Below the pieces are notes generated by a model. The model did not search any database. It was given only the letters and a program-made list of their open reading frames with translations, and was not told the DNA's origin. Shown in pieces: positions 13,795 through 22,979 of a stretch of 64,000 nucleotides of DNA. The stretch lies in assembly GCF_901709675.1 (NCBI RefSeq), contig NC_051103.1, positions 6,247,501-6,311,500 on the forward strand. The letters are read 5' to 3'. The DNA is from Syngnathus acus (Eukaryota; Chordata; Actinopteri; Syngnathiformes; Syngnathidae). A program made the translations under genes and the position numbers. Each line of letters begins with the position of its first letter. The stretch's first letter is position 1.

Positions 13795-13905
13795 GCTGGC
13801 CTGGGAACGCCTTGGTATCCTCCAGGATGAGCTCGATGAAGTGGGGCGAGGGAAGTCTGAGAGTCCCTCCTAAAGCTGCTGCCCCCGCGACCACTTGACC
13901 ACCGT
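13795..13905. mobile_element. Fragment of a common teleost LINE-tail-like repeat
   Basis: The segment ctggcctgggaacgcct, a potential translation of WERLGI, ELDEV and GKSES type, and gctgctgcccccgcgacc resemble the 3' part of a widespread teleost retroelement that usually ends in a GATGGATGG-like tail. Here it is truncated and lacks that tail. The family name is uncertain; the resemblance is from memory only. Confidence 0.4.
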
Positions 13906-13911
13906 AAGTAA

Positions 13912-14335
13912 GATCTCGAATGGCCGAATGGTTATAGCTTTTCCCTTGAGTTTGGGAGAGGCGGGTTCGAATCTTATGTCACTCTATTTAATTTGCAAAA
14001 GCTGCAAAGTGTAAGTCTCGAACCCGAGGCTGCTCGACACCGACCCAAGTCATAAACCATTCAGCCATTTTGGCGTTGAAGCTTTCCAAGTTTTTTTATG
14101 TATTCATAGTACATGTCTCACGAAATAGATAAAATTAGCAAATCACCGAACCAGTGCAGAACACCAACTGGTGTAATGGTTAACGCTTTTGCCTTATGTT
14201 CGGGAGAACCGAGTTCGAGTCTCACACTATGCAAACTTTAGCTCAAAGTCCGCTTCGTGTGGGGCTCGAACCATAGTCTCCCGAACACCGGGTAAAGTTA
14301 TAAACCATTCTGCCATTTTGGTGGGGAAATCCGGC
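13912..14335. repeat. Two inverted pairs of tRNA-like sequences (four units)
   Basis: Four stretches each carry an A-box-like and a B-box-like pol III promoter element about 30-40 nt apart. Unit 1 (+, ~13916-13985): TGGCCGAATGG and GGTTCGAATC. Unit 2 (-, ~14003-14075): TGGCTGAATGG and GGTTCGAGAC. Unit 3 (+, ~14160-14232): TGGTGTAATGG and AGTTCGAGTC. Unit 4 (-, ~14253-14328): TGGCAGAATGG and GGTTCGAGCC. The order is + - + -, so a convergent pair is duplicated with a period near 245 bp. The acceptor stems do not pair well and I could not fold a canonical tRNA, so these are tRNA-derived repeats rather than confident tRNA genes. Confidence 0.6.
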
Positions 14336-14360
14336 CGTTTTTTTTTGGTAGTGTACTGAA

Positions 14361-14460
14361 CATAGAGGACGTCTGGTGAAAAGGAAAAATTGCCATGTTC
14401 ATTTTACGCTGGGTTACATACAAGTGAATGGGGGCACTGCCATCTCGCGGTTGCAAGTTA
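14361..14460 (+). repeat. Left copy of a ~100-bp inverted repeat (partner 19118-19222)
   Basis: The stretch from gaacatagaggacgtctgg to gcactgccatctcgcgg recurs almost perfectly as its reverse complement at 19118-19222, immediately before the telomere-like block. Nothing coding is visible in it. The rest of 14460-15150 is AT-rich and holds no recognised gene. Confidence 0.85.
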
Positions 14461-15155
14461 TTAAATGTAATGAGGATGTTTGTGGAGAAGGTAACATGGA
14501 TATAATACAAAAGACAATGTCTGTGCCACTTTCGATTTATTCTGTGCAGAAATACTTAGTTTTACAAATAGACAGAGTTGACAAGCGTCATTTAATTTAT
14601 TTTTGATAAAGGTTGTAGTTGGTATTTCAATTTCTGCGTCCGGTTTTCCCGGAACTACAATTTTGTCGCCCCTTCTGTCAGTGAACATCCCCAATGATAA
14701 ACCTTTTAAATGTTAGCCAATCACCAGGGACATCAATATTTCCTTCCTCCAATAATAATCCTTGTTAGTGTCATGTGGCCGAGCAATGCGGAAATAAGAC
14801 AAGGCTCTGCAACGTCTTTGCATGCTTTACGTTTGTCTTTGTGGATTTAACATTTTTTTCGATTTCACTCGGTAAGACTAATAGTTTCCTTGACAATATA
14901 AAATAGTGTTTCATTAATGAGTTTATCAGTAATCTTGTCGCCCGGCGGTACGTTTAACATGCTAGTTACGTGAAGTGTGTAATCGTGCAGGTCCAAACTC
15001 CTTGCATGATTTTCATTACATTTTACAAATGACATTTGTAACATTAAACTGTAACAATATTTATGAAACTGTCTTCAACTCTAAATAAAGAACAACTGCA
15101 TTAAATGATGATTTTAACGCCCACATTTGATGGAATGTGCTTGTGTGTTCGCCAG

Positions 15156-15251
15156 GAGCCTGAGCCGCTCTTCAAAGTGTGTGCAGAAAAGTTGATCGAG
15201 GAGCTGCGCATGCAAAAACAGTCTGAGCCGCATCTCATGGAAAACAAGTGA
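15156..15251 (+). CDS. Orphan terminal coding exon, gene unknown
   Basis: After a good acceptor (tgtgttcgccag, ending 15155) a 31-codon open stretch ends in TGA at 15249-15251. It reads in part FKVCAEKLIEELRMQKQ, an amphipathic helix, and ends HLMENK. Codons look protein-coding and AATAAA signals follow near 15377 and 15527, as for a last exon. I cannot name the protein. A possible noncoding first exon ends with a consensus donor (ctcg|gtaag) near 14871. It could be the tail of a small gene, an alternative last exon, or a fragment moved here with the surrounding repeats. Confidence 0.35.
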   Translation, partial: EPEPLFKVCAEKLIEELRMQKQSEPHLMENK

Positions 15252-15424
15252 AGAACACGTTAAAAAGGCATGCAGGAAACATGAACGACAACTTATCTCA
15301 CTTCTGCTTTCTTTTATTGTTGGGAGAAAGATCAACGCTGGTGTAAATACAACAAATGTATGTTTTAACAGCTAGAATAAAATGTTTGAAAACTGTATAA
15401 TGTATAGTTTAATGTAGTTTTAAA

Positions 15425-18022
15425 TAATGTGTATGCATATATACGCCTAAATATTGTTATCCAATATATCTACTGCAATTTCACATTGGATTGCTGGTTT
15501 GAAATGTACTTTTAATATTATTTTTAATAAACTTGTTAAAACTTGTCTGGTGTTTTATTCCTTGTTTTTATATTCGTCAATTAAAACATAAAAATCTGAC
15601 ATTTGGTTAACTGCTTTATATGACACTATGTGTATGTATATCTACTGCAATGTCACATTAGATTGCTGGTTTGAGATGTACTTTTATTATTATTATTTTA
15701 ATATACATTAAAAACCTGTTAAAACTTGTCTGGTGTTTTATTCTTCGTTTTTATTTTTTTGGGCATGAAAACAAAAATTTGACATTTGGTTAACTGCTTT
15801 ATATGACAATATGTATGTGTTTTACGTTGTGTAATATGTGTTGGTGTTCCCCAAAATAAAGAGCAAGTAGTCAAATACACATTCTTGACACGTACAAACA
15901 ATGCATAAAGTTATTAGGTACACCTGAAAATGGTGGTGTACCTAATGTAGTGTCCGTGTGACGTCACAGATTAACCAGCCAATCAGAAAGTGGGGGTGAG
16001 GGCGGGTGTGGCACTTTTCACTTTCAGTTAAGCTTTGGCCATGATTTTTCCCTAATGAACTGGCCTGTTATTAGGTACACTTGAAAATGGCGGTGTACCT
16101 AATGGTGTGTCCAAGTGACGTCACGGATCAAACAGCCAATCAGAAAGTGGGAGTGAGGGCGGGTGTGGCACTTTTCACTTAAACCAGGGGTGCCGAACTC
16201 CAGTCCACAAGGGGCCGCGTTCCAATATGTTTTCCAAGTGACCCTCGTTAAGCGCACCTGCGTGAAAACTTTTAGCTTCTTTCACGTTCTGCAGGAGCTA
16301 AAACTTTTCACGCAGGTGCACTTAACGAGGGAATCACACAGACACTCCATTAGGTACACCGCCATTTTCAAGTGTACCTAATAACAGGCCACTTTATTAG
16401 GGAAATATCATGGTCAAAGGTCACAGGTGTCAAGCTCCAGTCCTCGGGGCCGCGTTCCAACATGTTTTCCAAGTGACCCTCGTTAAGCGCACCTGCGTGA
16501 AAAGTTTTAGCTTCTTTCACGTTCTGCAGGAGCTAAAACTTTTCACGCAGGTGCACTTAACGAGGGAATCACACGGACACTCCATTAGGTACACCGCCAT
16601 TTTCAAGTGTACCTAATCACAGGCCACTTTATTAGGGAAATATCATGGTCAAAGGTCACAGGTGTCAAGCTCTAGTCCTCGTGGCCGCGTTCCAACATGT
16701 TTTCCAAGTGACCCTCGTTAAGCGCACCTGCGTGAAAAGTTTTAGCTTCTTTCACGTTCTGCAGGAGCTAAAACTTTTCACGCAGGTGCACTTAACGAGG
16801 GACTCACACGGACACTCCATTAGGTACACCGCCATTTTCAAGTGTACCTAATCACAGGCCACTTAATTAGGGAAATATCATGGTCAAAGGTCACAGGTGT
16901 CAAGCTCTAGACCTCGGGGCCACGTTCCAACATGTTTTCCAAGTGACCCTCGTTAAGCGCACCTGCGTGAAAACTTTTAGCTTCTTTCACGTTCTGCAGG
17001 AGCTAAAACTTTTCACGCAGGTGCACTTAACGAGGGAATCACACAGACACTCCATTAGGTACACCGCCATTTTCAAGTGTACCTAATAACAGGCCACTTT
17101 ATTAGGGAAATATCATGGTCAAAGGTCACAGGTGTCAAGCTCCAGTCCTCGGGGCCGCGTTCCAACATGTTTTCCAAGTGACCCTCGTTAAGCGCACCTG
17201 CGTGAAAAGTTTTAGCTTCTTTCACGTTCTGCAGGAGCTAAAACTTTTCACGCAGGTGCACTTAACGAGGGAATCACACAGACACTCCATTAGGTACACC
17301 GCCATTTTCAAGTGTACCTAATAACAGGCCACTTTATTAGGGAAATATCATGGTCAAAGGTCACAGGTGTCAAGCTCCAGTCCTCGGGGCCGCGTTCCAA
17401 CATGTTTTCCAAGTGACCCTCGTTAAGTGCAGGTGCGTGAAAAGTTTTAGCTCCTGCGGAACGTGAAAGAAGCTAAAACTTTTCACGCAGGTGTGTTTAA
17501 CGAGCTCCCAAGAGGACACTTTCTGATTGGCTGGTTGATCTGTGACGTCACTCGGACACTCCATTAGGTACACCGACATTTTTAGGTGTACCTAAACAAG
17601 TGCCACACCCGCCCTCACCCCCACTTTGTGATTGGCTGGTTGATCTATGACGTCACACGGACACTCCATTAAATACGGGTTCCTTTCCGAGGATTCACAG
17701 TGACAGACTGTGACAGTTGCTGCTATGCCAGTGTGTCGACACGTTATGCCGACATTGATGTTTTAATTTTATATTGGTTGGATTGTAGTTGATGGTGTTA
17801 TTATACCGAATGAGATTGTGTTTGAATAAAAGGTTGAAAAGAAAAATTAATTGGCGGATATAAAAACAAGGACTAAAACACCAGACAAGTTTTAACATAA
17901 ATGTTTATTTAAAAAAAAAACAATAATAATAAAAGTACATTTCAAGCCAGCAATCTAATGTGAAATTTCAGTAGATATATTGGATAACAATATTTAGGCG
18001 TATATATGCATACACGTTATTT
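15425..18022. repeat. Large inverted repeat enclosing the hairpin array
   Basis: The ~140-bp stretch 15429-15565 (gtgtatgcatatatacgcc ... cttgtctggtgttttattc) recurs as its reverse complement at about 17872-18018. A second, direct partial copy of the left arm is at ~15640-15745. The two arms face each other across ~2.3 kb, so the interior can be regarded as one composite palindromic element. At 15252-15425 there is only AT-rich 3'-UTR-like sequence. Confidence 0.8.
15905..17690. repeat. Tandem array of 235-bp hairpin repeats with MITE-like termini
   Basis: Five near-identical units start at about 16175, 16410, 16645, 16880 and 17115, with a sixth divergent one at 17350. The period is 235 bp. 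Each unit holds a 35-bp stem (for example 16713-16747 pairing with 16766-16800, loop 16748-16765) and a shorter palindrome, ttaggtacacc...ggtgtaccta type. The outer flanks 15916-16160 and 17515-17690 are inverted copies of each other carrying tgacgtca, ccaatcag and gggcggg motifs. The opening 'caggggtgccgaactccag' resembles the end of a common fish MITE. The 68-codon ORF in each unit is a by-product of the period and has no coding support. Confidence 0.9.
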
Positions 18023-18315
18023 AAAACTACTATGAGTGTTATCAAATCAAGATTACCCAAAGAGAAGCATAATCTCCCCGTTGTTGCAAAACGGGGTTGT
18101 TTCTTTCCTTGGCAAATCGTAAATCGACTTTCTGGCTTCCATAGTTCACGCCATGAGACGCAACACGTTCACTGACTGATCCGTTGGTGCACGAGGGAAG
18201 GTAGGGAGTTCACTCGTTGACTCGGAAGTCAGGTGTGCTTGATTTGGTTCCCCCGTGAGATTTTGTTCCCCCTGCCGCGGGAGCGCGCACGCCTTATTTG
18301 GAAAGCGAAAAACCG

Positions 18316-18671
18316 ATGTCGTACGGTGTTGCAAAGCCCACTTTGTCCATTAACTTGGTAGCCAAACGGAACCGAGGGACGCCCCTTCCTGACTACTACG
18401 GTGCAGGACTGCGCCTTCCGTGCTTGCACTACCCTGGTAAGCACAATAACTTCAATTTTCATTTTTGCAGAAACACACATTCTCTGTTTAAATGATGAAT
18501 TATGGCTTTCGGTTGTCATGCGATCGTGGCAAGTTAACGAGTCTCTCACGTCGATACTGCTAGATCGAACGAGTGAAATGTGTTTCTCATTTGCAGTTGA
18601 TATTATTCGGAGCAGTTTTGTCATGGAGATTTCATTTGAAGGCAAGGCTCTGGTCACCGGGGCAGGAAAAG
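18316..18671 (+). CDS. dcxr: dcxr (L-xylulose/dicarbonyl reductase), 5' end only: two exons, rest absent
   Basis: DCXR is a short-chain dehydrogenase that reduces L-xylulose and diacetyl with NADPH. Exon 18597-18671 has acceptor ttctcatttgcag and ATG at 18623. It encodes MEISFEGKALVTGAGKG, the start of the Rossmann fold with the TGxxxG dinucleotide motif, and ends with donor gtaaac in the phase expected for DCXR exon 1. An upstream exon ends at 18436 (donor gtaagc). Splicing it on keeps an open frame from an ATG at 18316, adding about 43 residues before the usual start. I find no second Rossmann exon, no NNAG motif exon and no YxxxK catalytic exon up to 28 kb; instead 3.5 kb of telomere-like repeat follows. 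It is therefore either a gene fragment or a gene split by a very long repeat-filled intron. Confidence 0.5.
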
Positions 18672-19117
18672 GTAAACACAATGGCAAAAAGACTGCTATT
18701 ATTATTATTATATTATTATTTTGCGCTATATACTGACTGTCCGCTGTATGCACAATTGCTCCATTACGACCATGTTGCGCTTATTTATTTATTGATTTAT
18801 TTATTGATTGATTTATTGATTCACTGCTCTTATTTATTCATTGTATGTGCCTTCTTGTTTTTACTTTTTGTATTGTTTACTTGAATGTTTTGTTTGTCCG
18901 TGGACAAATATATATAATATGTAATATGTCTCGTCACCGTGGGATAGTAGGAAACGCAGTTTCGATCTCTTTGTGTGTCTTGACGTGAAGAAATTGACAA
19001 TAAAACAGACTTTGACTTTGATATTATTATTTTCATTAAATAATATTATATTATAATTTTAATTAATATTGGGCTTTTGACTATCCTTAATAAAGCGCTA
19101 CATGTAATGACGGCAAG
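18672..19117. repeat. AT-rich simple-sequence stretch
   Basis: The stretch contains (ATT)n-like runs at 18693-18720 and TTTATTGATT repeats at 18780-18835. There is no exon of dcxr or any other gene that I can recognise. Confidence 0.6.
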
Positions 19118-19222
19118 CTACCGCGAGATGGCAGTGCCCCCATTCACTTGTATGTAACCCAGCGTAAAATGAACATGGCAATTTTTCCTTTTCACGACCA
19201 GACGTCCTTTATGTTCACTTTG
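19118..19222 (-). repeat. Right copy of the ~100-bp inverted repeat
   Basis: This is the reverse complement of 14361-14460 (ccgcgagatggcagtgccc ... gaccagacgtcctttatgttc). It runs directly into the first CCCTAA-type repeats. Confidence 0.85.
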
Positions 19223-22200
19223 TAACCCTAACCTTGATTTAAAACCCTAGTCGGAAACCCTAACCCTAGCTTGAAACCCTAATTAGCAATGGCAAAACTC
19301 CTTGGAAACCCTGGTCGAAAACCCTAACCCTAGTTTTGAAAGCCTAGTTAGAAACCCTAATCTTAGAAACCCTAAAAGTAGTTTGAAACCCTCGTTGGAA
19401 ACCCTAACCTTAGCTTTAAAACCTAGTTTGTAACCCTAAGCTTGGTTTAAAACCCTAGTCGGAAACCCTAACCCTTGTTTGAAACTTTAATTAGCGATGG
19501 CAAAACTCCATGGAAACCCTGGTCGGAAACCCTAACCCTAGTTTTGAAAGCCTAGTTAGAAACCCTGATCTTAGAAACCATCAAAGTAGTTTGAAACCCT
19601 CGTTGGAAACCCTAACCCTAGCATTAAAATCAAGTTTGTAACCCTAACCTTTGTTTAAAACCCTAGTCGGAAACCCTAACCCCAGTTTGAAACCCTAAAT
19701 AGCAATGGCAAAACTCCTTGGAAACCCTGGTCGGAAACCCTAACCCTCGTTTTGAAAGCCTAGTTAGAAACCCTAATCTTAGAAACTCTAAAAGTAGTTT
19801 GAAACCCTCGTTGGAAACCCTAACCCTCGCTTTAAAACCTAGTTTGAAACCCTAACCTTGGTTTAAAACCCTAGTCGGAAACCCTGAGCCTAGTTTGAAA
19901 CCCTAATTAGCGATGGCAAAACTCCTTGGAAACCCTAGTCGGAAACCCTAACCCTAGTTTTGAAAGCCTAGTTAGAAACCCTAACCCTAACCCTAGTTTT
20001 GAAAGCCTAGTTAGTAACCCTAACCCTAACTCTAACCCTAACTCTAACCCTAACTCTAACCCTAACTCTAACCCTAACCCTAGTTTTGAAAGCCTAGTTA
20101 GAAACCCTAACCCCAACCCTAATCCTAACCCTAATTTTGGAAACCCTAGTCGAAAACCCTAACCCTCGTTTTGAAAGCCTAGTTAGAAACCCTAATCTTA
20201 GAAACCCTAAAAGTAGTTTGAAACCCTCGTTGGAAACCCTAACCCTAGCTTTAAAACCTAGTTTGAAACCCTAACCTTGGTTTAAAACCCTAGTCGGAAA
20301 CCCTGAGCCTAGTTTGAAACCCTAATTAGCGATGGCAAAACTCCTTGGAAACCCTAGTCGGAAACCCTAACCCTAGTTTTGAAAGCCTAGTTAGAAACCC
20401 TAACCCTAACCCTAGTTTTGAAAGCCTAGTTAGTAACCCTAACCCTAACTCTAACCCTAACTCTAACCCTAACCCTAGTTTTGAAAGCCTAGTTAGTAAC
20501 CCTAACCCCAACCCTAATCCTAACCCTAATTTTGGAAACCCTAGTCGAAAACCCTAACCCTCGTTTTGAAAGCCTAGTTAGAAACCCTAATCTTAGAAAC
20601 CCTAAAAGTAGTTTGAAACCCTCGTTGGAAACCCTAACCTTAGCTTTAAAACCTAGTTTGTAACCCTAAGCTTGGTTTAAAACCCTAGTCGGAAACCCTA
20701 ACCCTTGTTTGAAACTTTAATTAGCGATGGCAAAACTCCATGGAAACCCTGGTCGGAAACCCTAACCCTAGTTTTGAAAGCCTAGTTAGAAACCCTGATC
20801 TTAGAAACCATCAAAGTAGTTTGAAACCCTCGTTGGAAACCCTAACCCTAGCATTAAAATCAAGTTTGTAACCCTAACCTTTGTTTAAAACCCTAGTCGG
20901 AAACCCTAACCCCAGTTTGAAACCCTAAATAGCAATGGCAAAACTCCTTGGAAACCCTGGTCGGAAACCCTAACCCTCGTTTTGAAAGCCTAGTTAGAAA
21001 CCCTAATCTTAGAAACTCTAAAAGTAGTTTGAAACCCTCGTTGGAAACCCTAACCCTCGCTTTAAAACCTAGTTTGAAACCCTAACCTTGGTTTAAAACC
21101 CTAGTCGGAAACCCTGAGCCTAGTTTGAAACCCTAATTAGCGATGGCAAAACTCCTTGGAAACCCTAGTCGGAAACCCTAACCCTAGTTTTGAAAGCCTA
21201 GTTAGAAACCCTAACCCTAACCCTAACTCTAGTTTTGAAAGCCTAGTTAGTAACCCTAACCCTAACTCTAACCCTAACCCTAGTTTTGAAAGTCTAGTTA
21301 GAAACCCTAACCCCAACCCTAATCCTAACCCTAATTTTGGAAACCCTAGTCGAAAACCCTAACCCTCGTTTTGAAAGCCTAGTTAGAAACCCTAATCTTA
21401 GAAACCCTAAAAGTAGTTTGAAACCCTCGTTGGAAACCCTAACCCTAGCTTTAAAACCTAGTTTGAAACCCTAACCTTGGTTTAAAACCCTAGTCGGAAA
21501 CCCTGAGCCTAGTTTGAAACCCTAATTAGCGATGGCAAAACTCCTTGGAAACCCTAGTCGGAAACCCTAACCCTAGTTTTGAAAGCCTAGTTAGAAACCC
21601 TAACCCTAACCCTAGTTTTGAAAGCCTAGTTAGTAACCCTAACCCTAACTCTAACCCTAACTCTAACCCTAACCCTAGTTTTGAAAGCCTAGTTAGTAAC
21701 CCTAACCCCAACCCTAATCCTAACCCTAATTTTGGAAACCCTAGTCGAAAACCCTAACCCTCGTTTTGAAAGCCTAGTTAGAAACCCTAATCTTAGAAAC
21801 CCTAAAAGTAGTTTGAAACCCTCGTTGGAAACCCTAACCCTAGCTTTAAAACCTAGTTTGAAACCCTAACCTTGGTTTAAAACCCTAGTCGGAAACCCTG
21901 AGCCTAGTTTGAAACCCTAATTAGCGATGGCAAAACTCCTTGGAAACCCTAGTCGGAAACCCTAACCCTAGTTTTGAAAGCCTAGTTAGAAACCCTAACC
22001 CTAACCCTAGTTTTGAAAGCCTAGTTAGTAACCCTAACCCTAACTCTAACCCTAACTCTAACCCTAACCCTAACCCTAGTTTTGAAAGCCTAGTTAGTAA
22101 CCCTAACCCCAACCCTAATCCTAACCCTAATTTTGGAAACCCTAGTCGAAAACCCTAACCCTAGTTTTGAAAGCCTAGTTAGAAACCCTAATCTTAGAAA

Positions 22201-22725
22201 CCCTAAAAGTAGTTTGAAAGCCTCGTTGGAAACCTTAAGCCTAGCTTTAAAACCTAGTTTGTAACCCTAACCTTGGTTTAAAACCCTAGTCGGAAACCCT
22301 AACCCTAATTTGAAACCCTAATTAGCGATGGCAAAACTCCTTGGAAACCCTGGTCGGAAACCCTAACCCTAGTTTTGAAAGCCTAGTTAGAAACCCTAAC
22401 CCTAGTTTTGAAAGCCTAGTTAGTAACCCTAACCCTAACCCTAACTCTAACTCTAACCCTAGTTTTGAAAGGCTAGTTAGAAACCCTAATCTTAGAAACC
22501 CTAAAAGTAGTTTGAAAGCCTCGTTGGAAACCTTAAGCCTAGCTTTAAAACCTAGTTTGTAACCCTAACCTTGGTTTAAAACCCTAGTCGGAAACCCTAA
22601 CCCTAATTTGAAACCCTAATTAGCAATGGCAAAACTCCTTGGAAACCCTGGTCGGAAACCCTAACCCTAGTTTTGAAAGCCTAGTTAGAAACCCTATTCT
22701 TAGAAACCCTAAAAGTAGTTTGAAA
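19223..22725. repeat. Interstitial telomere-related satellite with higher-order structure
   Basis: About 3.5 kb built from aaaCCCTAA-type words (the C-strand of the vertebrate TTAGGG telomere repeat), both as pure runs such as 20009-20085 and as diverged words such as gaaaccctagtcgg, aaagcctagttag and taaaacctag. A marker phrase (gatggcaaaactccttgg) recurs near 19287, 19495, 19705, 19912, 20331, 20725, 20935, 21142, 21531, 21924, 22327 and 22625. This gives a ~208-bp unit, lengthened to ~390-420 bp where telomere-like tracts have expanded. Blocks at 19381-19920 and 20611-21150 are near-identical (offset 1230 bp). The repeated Asn-Pro or Gly-Leu ORFs in both strands are artefacts of the 6-bp word. 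Confidence 0.92.
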
Positions 22726-22850
22726 CTAGGGGTGTAACAATTCATCGATACACATCGATTAATCGATATAATGCTCTACGATTTGTTGGCATCGATGCTA
22801 AACGTAAACATCGATCTATATCGCACGTTTTTGACCTCGGACATTAGACG
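22726..22850 (+). mobile_element. hAT-like MITE end
   Basis: Starts ctaggggtgtaacaattcat and continues with several ATCGAT words (tcgatacacatcgattaatc, catcgatgc), as in common teleost non-autonomous hAT elements that begin CAGGGGTGTAAC. Only one terminus was recognised. Confidence 0.55.
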
Positions 22851-22979
22851 CGACTTTATTTGGAAATCCAGTTCATTGTTGCTTGCTTCCTCTTTCCGGG
22901 AGCAGTGCGCGACGTGTTGTGTTGTGAGCAGAGCAGGCACGTGAAAGGGGAGCCGACAACTACGTGGCTCCTGGGCTGG

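Noticed and set aside
13912-13985. Functional tRNA gene (Leu or Ser like)
   Set aside because: A and B boxes are present, but the acceptor stem does not pair and no pol III T-run ends it at the right place.
16163-17321. Family of five 68-codon ORFs (MVKGHRCQA...) as a tandem gene family
   Set aside because: They recur with the 235-bp DNA period, span the hairpin stems and show no codon-level selection; substitutions fall freely in all positions.
19907-22562. Repeated ORFs of NPNPNSNPNS and GLELGLELGL type on both strands as secreted repeat proteins
   Set aside because: They are the necessary translation of CCCTAA/CTCTAA words in both directions; no splice sites, no start context and the same copies in every unit.
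19223-22725. True chromosome end (telomere) or CRISPR array
   Set aside because: Genes and unique sequence lie on both sides, the repeats are diverged with no orderly direct-repeat/spacer pattern, and the genome is eukaryotic.
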